This document shows positions 35,059 to 46,653 of a stretch of 64,000 nucleotides of DNA, one piece after another; the first letter of the stretch is position 1; each line of letters begins with the position of its first letter. The DNA comes from Methylobacterium sp. NMS14P (GTDB taxonomy: Bacteria > Pseudomonadota > Alphaproteobacteria > Rhizobiales > Beijerinckiaceae): positions 1,742,501-1,806,500 of the forward strand of contig NZ_CP087106.1 in assembly GCF_028583545.1 (NCBI RefSeq). The letters are read 5' to 3'. The position numbers and the translations under genes were made by a program. Below the pieces are notes generated by a model. It made no database searches. It was not told the origin of the DNA and worked only from the letters and a program-made list of their open reading frames with translations.

Positions 35059-35531
35059 GCGCTGAACGGTCTCCCTCAACCCGCCCGGTCCGCCGATTCG
35101 AGGCGCTGAAACAGGGCGCTGAAACAAGGCGCTGATCCAAGCCGCGAGCGGCGCAAAGGTTTCCTTGGCCACGCGCCGGTGCCGCGAGCCCCGGATGGGC
35201 GGTGCCGCCCGGAATGCCGCGCTTCCTGGATCGAGCGTGGCATCGCGGCAACAATGGTTCAAGCCGCTTCGCGCAAGTGGCGGAGCGCCGGATAGGTCTG
35301 GAAATTCGTACCGATCTTCCAATAGAAGATTGATCCCGACCCATACGACATCTCGGCTATTTCACGATCATTATTCAGAAACGACTCCGGTCATTCGCCA
35401 AGATATTGACAGGCAAGCTCCGTTCACTGCTCGATCTCTCGACGTTCCCCCCGTTCGACCCGCGGCGACGATTGCCAAGGCGCTGGCCGAGGGAAACACG
35501 CTCCGATCAGTGTCCGTGAGAGTGTCGAGCC
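35059..35531. other. Divergent intergenic region
   Basis: 473 bases between divergent DoxX-like and glycosyltransferase genes. Base composition drops markedly between about 35310 and 35410, and a perfect TTGACA is present at 35406-35411 on the plus strand, but no good -10 box follows at 16-18 bases. No gene, RNA or repeat is convincing here. Confidence 0.4.
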
Positions 35532-38533
<3,002 letters not shown>

Positions 38534-38600
38534 ACCGCCTCGACCCGGGCCCGGCCGCCTGCCATGGTGCGGGCGAAAGCAGCGGCCCGAGACGGACACG

Positions 38601-39467
38601 ATGGTGCTGGAGTTCCGCCTGGACGATCCGACCCCCGCGGATCCGCGCCGCCGCTGGGACACGCTCGCGCAGGAGGCGCGGGACGCCTGCTACGACAACA
38701 CCCGCGCGGTCGCCGACAGCGCCGCCCAGGTCGCGGCCCGGGACGCGGCCTCGGCCGCCTACCGGGCCGCGCATCCGGCCGGCCTCGACGTGCCCTACGG
38801 CCCCGGCGCCCGTAACGCCCTCGACCTCTACCCGGCGCGGGACGCGGCGGCGCCCTGCCTGGTCTTCGTCCACGGCGGCTACTGGCAGCGGGGCGCCCGG
38901 GAGCTGTTCGCCTGCTTCGCGCAGGGCACGAACGCCGCCGGCTGGTCGGTGGCGATGGTCGGCTACACCCTGGCGCCGGAGGCGAGCCTCGCCCGGATCG
39001 TGGCGGAGATCGGCGCGGCCCTCGACTGGCTGGCCGCCCACGGGGCCGCGCGCGGGATCCGCGGTCCCCTGGTCCTGTCGGGCTGGTCGGCGGGCGGGCT
39101 GCTCACCGCGATGCAGCTCGGCCATCCGGCGGTGGCGGCGGGCCTGGCGATCTCCGGCGTCTACGACCTCGCGCCGATCCGCCAGACCTACCTGGACGCC
39201 AAGCTGAGCCTCACCGACGGCGAGATCGAGACCCTGTCGCCCCTGCGCCTCCCGGCGGTGGCGAAGCCGCTCTGCATCGCCTACGGCTCCCGCGAGTTGC
39301 CGGCGCTGATCCACGACGCCCGCAACCTGCACGCCCTGCGGGCGGCGGCCCACGCCCCGGGATCCCTGCTGCCGGTCCCGGGGGCCGAGCACTTCTCGGT
39401 GCTCGACGCCCTGCGCCGGCCCGGCGGGATCCTGGTCCGGGCGGCCCACGCCCTGCTCGAGGGCTGA
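38601..39467 (+). CDS. Alpha/beta hydrolase, kynurenine formamidase-like
   Basis: 288-residue alpha/beta hydrolase. The oxyanion motif HGGYWQRG (about 90-97) and nucleophile Ser in [12 protein letters not shown] (about 160) resemble the HGGYW-type kynurenine formamidases and related esterases. The acid is probably in [13 protein letters not shown] and the His in [11 protein letters not shown]. The N-terminal part ([10 protein letters not shown]) is also seen in that group. Kynurenine formamidase activity is an inference because no other tryptophan-degradation gene is adjacent. No signal peptide. Confidence 0.75.
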   Translation: MVLEFRLDDPTPADPRRRWDTLAQEARDACYDNTRAVADSAAQVAARDAASAAYRAAHPAGLDVPYGPGARNALDLYPARDAAAPCLVFVHGGYWQRGARELFACFAQGTNAAGWSVAMVGYTLAPEASLARIVAEIGAALDWLAAHGAARGIRGPLVLSGWSAGGLLTAMQLGHPAVAAGLAISGVYDLAPIRQTYLDAKLSLTDGEIETLSPLRLPAVAKPLCIAYGSRELPALIHDARNLHALRAAAHAPGSLLPVPGAEHFSVLDALRRPGGILVRAAHALLEG

Positions 39468-39658
39468 GGCCCCGGCCAGCATCCCGGCCGGACCCTGGAC
39501 GACGCGGGGGACGACCGCGTGCAGATTTGCAACTCCCGATAGAAATTCTGCATCGCCGAGGCCCGTTTCCGTCTTGCTGAGGCTTGCCGCCCGTGCTGTG
39601 ACGGGATCGCGGGCACGATCTCCCTCCACCGGGAGCCGGCCGATCCCAGGGAGATCGG

Positions 39659-41590
39659 ATGCAAGCGGTCGCGCGATCGGACACCCCCGCGGCGACGCCC
39701 TGCGCCGGCCCCGCGGACCGGGCCGCCAGCCGCGGCGGATGGCGTGGCGGACGGCGCGCGCCGCGGCTGCGCGTCGTGCTGGCCCTGGGTTTCGGCACGC
39801 TCGGCTTCCTGACGACCCTGGCGCTCGCCGCCCTGGTGAGCCGGGAGGCGACCCGACGGCTCGAGGCGGAGGTCGGCGGCCAGCTGGCCGAGATCGCCGG
39901 GCAGATGGCCCGGGGTCTCGATATCGGGATGTTCGAGCGCTGGCGCGACATCCAGATCTCCGCCGCCTCCGACAGTCTGCGCGATCCCGCGGCCGGGACG
40001 GCCGCCAAGCGCGCCGTGATGGAGCGGCTCCAGGCGACCTACCCGGCCTACTCGATCATCGGGCTGATCGACGCCGGCGGGCGCTTCTCCGTGACCAGCA
40101 CCGGCGCCCTGGAGGGGGCGGACGTCTCCGGCCGCGACTACTTCCGCGGCGGCCGCGCCGGCCCCTACGTGGGCGACGTGCACCCGGCCAAGCTCCTCGA
40201 GGCGCTGATGCCCCCGGACGAGGCCGCCGCGCGCGCGGCGGCGCGCGAGCCCCTGCGGCTCCTCGACGTCGCGGCCCCGGTCCGGGCGCCGGACGGCCGC
40301 GTCCTCGGGGTGCTGGCCGCCCATCTCGACTGGACCTGGGCGCGCGACATGGCCCGCGTCCTCGAGGGCGCCCTCCGGGGCCACCGCCAGGGTGCCGAGA
40401 TCCTGATCCTGTCCCGCGACGGCACCGTGCTCCTCGGTCCGCCCGCCCTGCAGGGCGCCCCCCTGCCCCGGTCGGTCCTGGCGGGCGGCCGGCCCCTCGA
40501 TCCGGAGGGCACGAGCCGGGTCGGCCCCTGGCCGGACGGCGCCGCGTATCTCAGCGCCCGCGCGTCCACGGCCGGCCACCGCGACTATCCGGGCCTCGGC
40601 TGGCAGGTGGTGGTGCGGCAGACGGCCGACCGGGCCCTGGCCTCGGTGGCGGCCCTGCGCGGGGGCATCCTGGCGACGGGCAGCGCGGTGGCGCTCGCGG
40701 CGGCGCTGCTCGCGTGGCTGCTGGCCGGCCTGATCGCCCGCCCCCTGCTGGATCTCGCGGCCGCGGCCGAGACGCTGGGCCGCGATCAGCCCCTGCCGCC
40801 GCTGCCCCGCTCCTTCGTGCGCGAGGGCGCGACGATCGCCGACGCCCTGGCGGCGGCCGCGGACGAGCGGGCCCGGCGCGCGGAGACTCACCGGCTGCTG
40901 ATCGATGAACTCAATCACCGGGTGAAGAATACCCTCGCCACCGTTCAGGCGATGGCGGCACAGAGCCTGAAGAATCTCGGCGCCGGCGCGGAGGCCGGGC
41001 GCGACGCCTTCGAGGCGCGGCTCCTCGCCCTGTCGCGCGCCCACGACATCCTGACCCGCGAGAGCTGGGCGAGCGCGGATCTGCGCGGCATCGCCGCCCA
41101 GGCGGTGCGGCCCTTCCTGGGTCCAGAACCCGCGGGCGGCGATCCGTCGAGCCGGGATTGCTCCGGTCGGGAGGCTTCGGACCGGGACACTTCGGGTTTG
41201 AACACTCCGCGCATCACCCTGGACGGCCCCGACCTGCGGCTGCCGCCCGAGGGCGCGCTCGCGCTCACGATGATCCTGCACGAATTGTGCACCAACGCGG
41301 TCAAGCACGGCGCCCTGTCGGTTCCGGGCGGGCGGGCCGCGCTGGCCTGGACGGTGGAGGCCGGTCCGGACACCGAGACCCTGCGGCTGACCTGGCGCGA
41401 GTGCGGCGGCCCGCCGGTCGTGTCCCCGTCGCGGAAGGGGTTCGGCACCCGCCTGCTCGAGCGGGGCCTCGCCGGGGGCAGGACCGCCAGCCTCACCTAC
41501 GAGGCCGGCGGCCTCGTCTACGCGGCGGCCAATCCCCTGCCCGCCGCCGGCCGCGCCGCCGCGCCGCGTCCGAACGCCGGACGGGCCTGA
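39659..41590 (+). CDS. Membrane HWE-family sensor histidine kinase with extracytoplasmic sensor domain
   Basis: 643-residue kinase. A first membrane segment (about 38-60, VVLALGFGTLGFLTTLALAA) and a second (about 335-360, LATGSAVALAAALLAWLLAG) bracket a dCache-like periplasmic sensor of about 270 residues. A HAMP-like linker follows (ARPLLDLAAAAETLG). The kinase core is HWE type: DELNHRVKNTLATVQAMAAQ (phospho-acceptor His about 427), N-box ILHELCTNAVKHGAL, and the defining W-R-E-x-G-G-P in LTWRECGGPPV. Between them a low-complexity Ser/Asp/Arg stretch is inserted (DPSSRDCSGREASDRDTSG). No response regulator is near. Confidence 0.9.
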   Translation: MQAVARSDTPAATPCAGPADRAASRGGWRGGRRAPRLRVVLALGFGTLGFLTTLALAALVSREATRRLEAEVGGQLAEIAGQMARGLDIGMFERWRDIQISAASDSLRDPAAGTAAKRAVMERLQATYPAYSIIGLIDAGGRFSVTSTGALEGADVSGRDYFRGGRAGPYVGDVHPAKLLEALMPPDEAAARAAAREPLRLLDVAAPVRAPDGRVLGVLAAHLDWTWARDMARVLEGALRGHRQGAEILILSRDGTVLLGPPALQGAPLPRSVLAGGRPLDPEGTSRVGPWPDGAAYLSARASTAGHRDYPGLGWQVVVRQTADRALASVAALRGGILATGSAVALAAALLAWLLAGLIARPLLDLAAAAETLGRDQPLPPLPRSFVREGATIADALAAAADERARRAETHRLLIDELNHRVKNTLATVQAMAAQSLKNLGAGAEAGRDAFEARLLALSRAHDILTRESWASADLRGIAAQAVRPFLGPEPAGGDPSSRDCSGREASDRDTSGLNTPRITLDGPDLRLPPEGALALTMILHELCTNAVKHGALSVPGGRAALAWTVEAGPDTETLRLTWRECGGPPVVSPSRKGFGTRLLERGLAGGRTASLTYEAGGLVYAAANPLPAAGRAAAPRPNAGRA

Positions 41591-41918
41591 TCCCGCGCCG
41601 GCCCGAACGACCGTCGTCCCGGCCTCAACCCGACATCGCGCGCACCTCTCTACGGCGGGGCGGCGGCCGCGCGGCCCTGCGCCCCGGCGCGGCACGACCC
41701 GCGCCGTCGAGGCCAGATCTCCCTTTAATCCCGTCGATGATTTCATGGTGTAACAAAGACGTGCGCGGGCGCACACAATAGTACAGGTGCCGAGGATTAA
41801 AGACTTCGTCGATATAATGTGCCGATGCGCACATGCCATTCCGAGAATGTAGACTAGGGTCGACTTATCGGCAGGGATGCGGTGTCCCGCGCCACAAGTC
41901 GAACAGCGAGGAAACGCC
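41591..41918. promoter_or_regulatory. Intergenic region with a perfect TATAAT and two inverted repeats
   Basis: 328 bases, unusually AT-rich from about 41730. TATAAT lies at 41813-41818 on the plus strand but no fair -35 box is seen 16-18 bases upstream. GTGCGC GG GCGCAC at 41761-41774 and ATGTGC/GCACAT at 41818-41835 are inverted repeats overlapping and following the -10. They may be operators for the downstream small exported protein gene at 41919. Confidence 0.4.
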
Positions 41919-42260
41919 ATGACCCAGTCCCGACATCTCCCGGTCCGCGGCCGCACGGCCGGTCCCGCCTTCGGCCTCGCCCTCGGCCTCCTGACCGGAA
42001 TCCTCGGAGCGCCCCTGGCGGCGCAGGCGGGCGAAGGCGGCGGGGGGAGCCGCCAGGCCGCCGGCGGCGGCCATATGAGCTCCTACATCAGCGACCCGCA
42101 CCACGACCCGCGCTCGCTGCACTCGCAGCGCTCCGGATCCGGGCAGCTCCTCGGGGCGCCGATGGTTCACGACAGGGCCGGGGCCACCGTGGCGCGCGGC
42201 CAGGTCGTCGACCCGCATTGGGCCTCCGGAACCGCGGAGCGCCGCCGGGCCCGTCGCTGA
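41919..42260 (+). CDS. Small exported hypothetical protein
   Basis: 113 residues with a signal peptide (AFGLALGLLTGILGAPLAAQ, then AGEG). The mature part is Gly-rich then His/Ser-rich (YISDPHHDPRSLHSQRSGSG), ending in Arg. Metal binding through the His cluster is possible but untested. ATG at 41919 is preceded by GAGGAAA. It precedes the carbonic anhydrase gene by 190 bases on the same strand. Confidence 0.6.
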   Translation: MTQSRHLPVRGRTAGPAFGLALGLLTGILGAPLAAQAGEGGGGSRQAAGGGHMSSYISDPHHDPRSLHSQRSGSGQLLGAPMVHDRAGATVARGQVVDPHWASGTAERRRARR

Positions 42261-42452
42261 GACTTCGGGCGCCGAGCCTCCGACGCGGCACGCCGACACC
42301 GAGACCCACCGCCCGGCCCCTCCGGCCGGGCGGTCCGACCCGACCGAACACCGCTCCGCGCTCCCGTCCCGCGCCGCCGTCCGGCGGGCGCGCTCCGGCG
42401 CGTCGCCCTTCCCCGTTCCGGCTTCCGGTTCTCCCAGCGTCAGGGACCCTTC

Positions 42453-43130
42453 ATGAACAACATCATCCAGGGCATCGCCAGCTTCCAGGGCAGCGTCTTC
42501 CCCGGCCAGCGGCAGATGTACCAGCAGCTGGTGCGCGACGGGCAGCACCCGAGCGCGCTGATCATCGCCTGCGCGGATTCCCGGGTCTCGCCCGAGCACA
42601 TCACCCAGGCGGGCCCCGGCGACCTGTTCGTCTGCCGCAACGCCGGCAACATCGTGCCCCCGGCCTCCGACGTGGTCGGCGGCGTCTCCTCGGCGATCGA
42701 GTACGCCGTGGTGGCCCTCGGCGTGCGCGACATCGTGGTCTGCGGCCACTCGGATTGCGGCGCCATGAAGGGGCTGATGAACCGGGACCTGCTCAAGCGG
42801 ATGCCCAGCGTCGCCGCCTGGCTGCGCCACGCCGAGGCCGCCGAGCGGATCGTCTGCGAGGCCTATCCCGAGGGGATGGACGCGCAGGCCCGCCACCACG
42901 CCCTGGCCCTGGAGAACGTGGTGGTCCAGCTCGCCAACCTGCGCACCCATCCGAGCGTCGCCGCCGCCCTGGCCAAGGGCTCCCTGCGGCTGCACGGCTG
43001 GTTCTTCGAGATCGAGACCGGGGCCCTCCTGGCCTATGACGGCGCGAGCGGGCGCTTCCGGCCGATCGCCGGGGCCGACATGCCCGTGGCGCAGGATTCC
43101 TCCGCCAGCAGCCGCCTGCAGGCGGCCTGA
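42453..43130 (+). CDS. Beta-class carbonic anhydrase
   Basis: 225-residue beta-carbonic anhydrase interconverting CO2 and bicarbonate. Zinc ligands are Cys40 in IIACADSRVSP, His99 and Cys102 in VVCGHSDCGAMKG; the Asp42/Arg44 dyad is present. FVCRNAGNIVPP is the conserved middle. The SulP transporter begins 3 bases after the stop, so the two form a translationally linked operon supplying or exporting inorganic carbon. For a methylotroph this would match CO2/bicarbonate needs of carboxylation reactions. Confidence 0.95.
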   Translation: MNNIIQGIASFQGSVFPGQRQMYQQLVRDGQHPSALIIACADSRVSPEHITQAGPGDLFVCRNAGNIVPPASDVVGGVSSAIEYAVVALGVRDIVVCGHSDCGAMKGLMNRDLLKRMPSVAAWLRHAEAAERIVCEAYPEGMDAQARHHALALENVVVQLANLRTHPSVAAALAKGSLRLHGWFFEIETGALLAYDGASGRFRPIAGADMPVAQDSSASSRLQAA

Positions 43131-43132
43131 TC

Positions 43133-44713
43133 ATGCGCCCCCCCGGCCGCCTGACCACGAACCTGCAGAGCGCCCTCGCCCCGGGCGGCGCCGTCCGGAC
43201 GAGCCTCGCCCGGGACCTGCCCGCCTCCGTGGTGGTCTTCCTGGTGGCGCTGCCCCTGTGCATGGGCATCGCCATCGCGTCCGGCGTGCCGCCGGAGCGC
43301 GGGCTCATCACCGGCATCGTCGGCGGCATCGTGGTCGGCTTCCTCGCCGGCTCGCCGCTCCAGGTCAGCGGGCCCGCCGCCGGGCTCGCCGTGATCGTCT
43401 ACGGGTTCGTGCAGGCGCACGGTCTCGACGCCCTGGGCCCCGTCCTGGTGGTGGCGGGCCTCGTCCAGCTCGCCGCCGGCGCCCTGCGGGTCGGCGGCTG
43501 GTTCCGGGCGATCTCGCCGGCCGTGGTGCACGGCATGCTGGCCGGCATCGGGATCCTGATCGTGCTGGCCCAGATCCACGTCCTGACCGACGCCCTCCCC
43601 CGGGCGAGCGGCCTCGACAACCTCGTGGCGATCCCGGCCGCGTTCTTCAACTTCGTCTCCGGCACGGGCGACCGCACCGGGGCCGTGATCGTCGGCGGGA
43701 TCACCATCGCGGCGATGATCGCCTGGGAGCGGCTGCGCCCGGCGCGGCTCCGGCTCCTGCCCGGGGCGCTCATCGGCGTGCTGGCGGGCAGCCTGGTGGC
43801 GGGGCTCGGGGATCTCGCCGTCAAGCGCGTGGCGGTGCCGGAGGCGCTGTTCTCCGGCCTCGCCCTGCCGGCCGCCGAGTCCTGGGCCCGCCTCGCCGAG
43901 GCCGAGATCCTGATCATGGCTCTGGTGATCGCCGTGATCGCCAGCGCGGAGAGCCTGCTCTCGGCGGCCGCCGTCGACCGGATGCACGACGGCCCCCGCA
44001 CCCAGTTCAACCGGGAACTCGGCGCGCAGGGCATCGGCAACCTGATCTGCGGTCTCGTCGGCGCGCTGCCGATGACCGGGGTGATCGTGCGCTCCTCGGC
44101 CAACGTCCAGGCGGGCGCCGTCAGCCGCGCCGCCACGGTGATGCACGGGACCTGGATCCTGGCCTTCCTGCTCGTGCTGCCCTGGCTGCTGGCCCTGGTG
44201 CCGACCGCGAGCCTCGCCGGCATCCTGGTGGTCACCGGCTGGCGTCTGGCGAGCCCGGCCCACGCCCTGCACCTGCAGGCCCGCTACGGCTGGCTGACCG
44301 CGGCGATCTGGCTCGCCACGATGGCCACCGTGGTGGCGGTGGACCTGCTCACCGGGGTGCTCACCGGCCTCGCCCTGAGCCTGCTCCAGGCCCTGCCGAG
44401 CCTGCGCAAGGGACGGCTCCGGATCGAGCACGCGGCGGCCCCCGAAGTGCCGGGCGTGCCGGAGCTGCGCCTGTCGGGGGCAGCGACCTTCCTGCAGCTG
44501 CCGAGCCTCACGGCGGCCCTGGAGCGCACCCCGGCGGGCGGCGAGGTCCGCCTCGCCACCGACAACCTCGCGGCCATCGACCACACCTGCCTGGAGATGA
44601 TCGGCGACTGGGCGAGCCGGCGCAGCGCCGGCGGCAGCCGGATCGCGGTGGTCGGCGGCTCGGGCGTCCCGCACGACCGGCTCGCCGCCGCGGTGGCGGC
44701 CCCGGCCCACTGA
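43133..44713 (+). CDS. SulP-family anion (bicarbonate/sulfate) transporter
   Basis: 526-residue SulP permease. About 11-13 hydrophobic segments run from residue 25 to 425 (DLPASVVVFLVALPLCMGIA at the N-terminus; SGPAAGLAVIVYGFV; AESLLSAAAVDRMH, then LGAQGIGNLICGLVGALPMT). A short STAS-like C-terminal domain follows (LRLSGAATFLQLPSLTAALE). Coupling to a carbonic anhydrase is frequent for bicarbonate-transporting SulP members, so bicarbonate is the favoured substrate. Strong stem-loops lie 11 bases after the stop. Confidence 0.9.
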   Translation: MRPPGRLTTNLQSALAPGGAVRTSLARDLPASVVVFLVALPLCMGIAIASGVPPERGLITGIVGGIVVGFLAGSPLQVSGPAAGLAVIVYGFVQAHGLDALGPVLVVAGLVQLAAGALRVGGWFRAISPAVVHGMLAGIGILIVLAQIHVLTDALPRASGLDNLVAIPAAFFNFVSGTGDRTGAVIVGGITIAAMIAWERLRPARLRLLPGALIGVLAGSLVAGLGDLAVKRVAVPEALFSGLALPAAESWARLAEAEILIMALVIAVIASAESLLSAAAVDRMHDGPRTQFNRELGAQGIGNLICGLVGALPMTGVIVRSSANVQAGAVSRAATVMHGTWILAFLLVLPWLLALVPTASLAGILVVTGWRLASPAHALHLQARYGWLTAAIWLATMATVVAVDLLTGVLTGLALSLLQALPSLRKGRLRIEHAAAPEVPGVPELRLSGAATFLQLPSLTAALERTPAGGEVRLATDNLAAIDHTCLEMIGDWASRRSAGGSRIAVVGGSGVPHDRLAAAVAAPAH

Positions 44714-44723
44714 GGCCCCGGCG

Positions 44724-44764
44724 GCGCCCTCCGCCGGCGGCGGGACCGGTCCGGCGGAGGGCGC
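44724..44764. terminator. Perfect 14-bp stem-loop after the SulP gene
   Basis: GCGCCCTCCGCCGG (44724-44737) pairs fully with CCGGCGGAGGGCGC (44751-44764), loop 13 bases. No T-tract follows, so it may act as a factor-dependent terminator or 3' RNA stabiliser. Confidence 0.65.
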
Positions 44765-44809
44765 GCCGCATCCCGGGCCGGCCGCCGAAGCCCAGCCCGC
44801 AGCAACGGT

Positions 44810-44852
44810 GCGGAGCCGCTCCCGACGCCGGCGCGATCGGGAGCGGCTCCGC
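44810..44852. terminator. Perfect 16-bp stem-loop, second in tandem
   Basis: GCGGAGCCGCTCCCGA (44810-44825) pairs fully with TCGGGAGCGGCTCCGC (44837-44852), loop 11 bases. Together with the stem at 44724 it forms a double hairpin in a 358-base gap. The remaining gap (44960-45070) is AT-richer and probably holds the promoter of the next small gene. Confidence 0.65.
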
Positions 44853-45071
44853 GCCGCTTCCGCGCCCGGTCACCGCGTCCCGATCTCCGGGCGGCGGCAG
44901 CCCGCCGCCCCGGCCGTCAAGGCTCTCCGGGTCCGGATGCCCGGCGATCTTCAAAACCGGTTAATCTTGAATCTTCGCGCCCCTTTAACGCGCGGAAGGC
45001 CAGACTGCGCCCCACGGCAGGTCGGCTCCGCGGACCTGCCGGCGGAATGGTTCTCGTCAGGAGCTTCGTCG

Positions 45072-45446
45072 ATGATCAGGTTCCTCGCGGCCCCGGCCGC
45101 CTGCCTGGTCCTGTGCGGCGCCGCGGCGGCGCAGGATATGCCCGGCCTCGCGACCCTGAGCCCGCCCGACGCGGTGCAGCCGCCGGTGGCGAGCGCCGCG
45201 CCCCCGGCGCCGGACGGCGCGGTCCCGCCGGGGTCGCGACCGGAGGCCGGCCCCGATCAGGCCGCGCTCCGGCCCGAGCCCGGCCGGGCGCCCCTCGGCA
45301 GCCTCACCCTCCGCGGCACCGCGGCCGACCCCGCGCAGACGACCGCCAGCCTGAAGGCCCCGGCGGCCGGCTCCGGCGCGTCCAAGCCCTGGTGCGCGCA
45401 GGAGCGCCGGGTCGGCACCGGTCAGGGCTTCTGCCTGGTCAACTGA
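45072..45446 (+). CDS. Small exported hypothetical protein
   Basis: 124 residues: signal peptide (IRFLAAPAACLVLCGAAAAQ), then a Pro/Ala-rich low-complexity region (about 35-85), then a short conserved-looking tail with two Cys (KPWCAQERRVGTGQGFCLVN). The two Cys could form a disulfide. No family recognised. Confidence 0.6.
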   Translation: MIRFLAAPAACLVLCGAAAAQDMPGLATLSPPDAVQPPVASAAPPAPDGAVPPGSRPEAGPDQAALRPEPGRAPLGSLTLRGTAADPAQTTASLKAPAAGSGASKPWCAQERRVGTGQGFCLVN

Positions 45447-45484
45447 GGCGGACCGACCGGCGCCTGCGGGGCCCGGCGGCCGGA

Positions 45485-45700
45485 TCAGGAGTCCGCGTAG
45501 ACCGTGACCTCGTCGAAGGTCCCGCCCTCCGGCGCGTAGTCGAGGGAGGCGACGAGGAGCACCAGCACGGCCGCGCCGATAGCCGTGACGGCTAGCAGCC
45601 GCGTGATCAGATCCGCGTGGGCGCGGGCGGCGTGGATCAGCGCGCAGCCGAGCACGAAGGCGCAGACCTGCGTGACCGGCGCGGCGAGCGCCGCGGTCAT
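45485..45700 (-). CDS. Small membrane protein, hypothetical
   Basis: 71 residues with two hydrophobic segments (APVTQVCAFVLGCALIHAAR and RLLAVTAIGAAVLVLLVASL) and a short acidic C-terminus (GTFDEVTVYADS). Unknown function. The start ATG at 45700 directly begins the first segment. Confidence 0.5.
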   Translation of the reverse strand: MTAALAAPVTQVCAFVLGCALIHAARAHADLITRLLAVTAIGAAVLVLLVASLDYAPEGGTFDEVTVYADS

Positions 45701-45876
45701 CGCGCCCTCCGGGTCATCCGATCGCGGCCGATCCTGTCCATGGCACGCCCTCCCCGGCCCAGACGCCGCTCCCGGCCCGCGGGCGCGCAGCCGAGCGGAT
45801 CGCCGGGCCCGGCGCGCGCCCTTTATGGGGGAGACGGCGGCGGGGTCCGGCGTCACGTCTTCGTGACCCGCGCCCC

Positions 45877-46530
45877 TCAGGCGGGGTCCGGTCCCGGGAA
45901 TGCCGGCGTGGAGGCCGGCGGGGAGGCCAGGCCGTAGGTGGCCTCGGCGACCCGGTTCAGGGGGCCGCCCGGCCCCGACCGCTTCCACAGGCGCGTGTTG
46001 AGGGCCGCCACCGGATCCCGACCGGGCAGGGTGAAGCCCTGCCCGGCGAGCACCTCCAGGATCTCGGCCGCGTGCAGCGGCCGGCCCGCCCGCGCGATCG
46101 CCGCGCAGGCCGCCTGCACCACGGCCCGGCCGTAGCGACGGGCGCCGGCGGCGTCCTCCGTGAAGGCGATCGCCGGCGGGATCGGGCCGGCGCCGACGGC
46201 GGGCTCGGGCGCCCCCGCGGACCGCGCCGCCGGACCAGCCTGCGCGCCCCACCGCCCGCGGGCCGCGCGCTCCCCGTCGGCAGGCGCTCCGGGCCGGGCC
46301 TCCGGTACGTCCAGACCCCGCGGCGGCGGCCCGTCGGCCGGGTCTCGGCGCAGCCCAACCGGCGGATCGGGCCTCAGGGCCGGATCCGGCCGCGCGTCGG
46401 CACCGCCGGCCGCCAGCCGGCGACCGAGCTCCTGGTAGAGGACGAGATCGGCGATCTCCCGATCGAGCGCCTCGCGCTGGCGGCGCAGCGCGGCCAGCCG
46501 CGCCGCGATCTCGGACTCCGACAGGCCCAC
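45877..46530 (-). CDS. Putative DNA-binding protein with N-terminal coiled coil and C-terminal winged-helix-like domain, next to repA
   Basis: 217 residues from a GTG start. Residues about 3-40 look like a coiled coil (EIAARLAALRRQREALDREI). A Pro/Ala/Arg-rich linker follows (about 45-120). The C-terminal part (AVVQAACAAIARAGRPLHAA, then EILEVLAGQGFTLPGRDPVA and LNTRLWKRSG) is like HARE-HTH/winged-helix modules used in restriction and replication-linked proteins. GGAGG precedes the GTG by 9 bases and overlaps one of three dyads in the leader, which suggests autoregulation. It follows repA on the same strand (123-base gap), so it may be a partition, copy-control or accessory factor of that replicon module. 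Function is inferred only from position. Confidence 0.6.
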   Translation of the reverse strand: MGLSESEIAARLAALRRQREALDREIADLVLYQELGRRLAAGGADARPDPALRPDPPVGLRRDPADGPPPRGLDVPEARPGAPADGERAARGRWGAQAGPAARSAGAPEPAVGAGPIPPAIAFTEDAAGARRYGRAVVQAACAAIARAGRPLHAAEILEVLAGQGFTLPGRDPVAALNTRLWKRSGPGGPLNRVAEATYGLASPPASTPAFPGPDPA

Positions 46531-46533
46531 GTC

Positions 46534-46631
46534 ATGTTCCCTCCGAGTGGACGGAACATATACTCATTCCCATCGGCTTCGGGAATAGCCGCTAACGCGC
46601 ATTCCCATCATATTCCTCCTGGTGATGGGAA
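46534..46631. promoter_or_regulatory. Cluster of three dyads with TTCC/GGAA half-sites between repA and its downstream gene
   Basis: Dyad 1: ATGTTCC (46534-46540) and GGAACAT (46553-46559). Dyad 2: ATTCCC (46566-46571) and GGGAAT (46581-46586). Dyad 3: TTCCCATCA (46602-46610) and TGATGGGAA (46623-46631). All are perfect and share a TTCC core. Dyad 1 overlaps the ribosome-binding site of the downstream gene. TATTCC occurs again at 46654 and 46671 in the end of repA. Confidence 0.75.
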
Positions 46632-46653
46632 CGGCACCGGCGCGCCGACCGTC

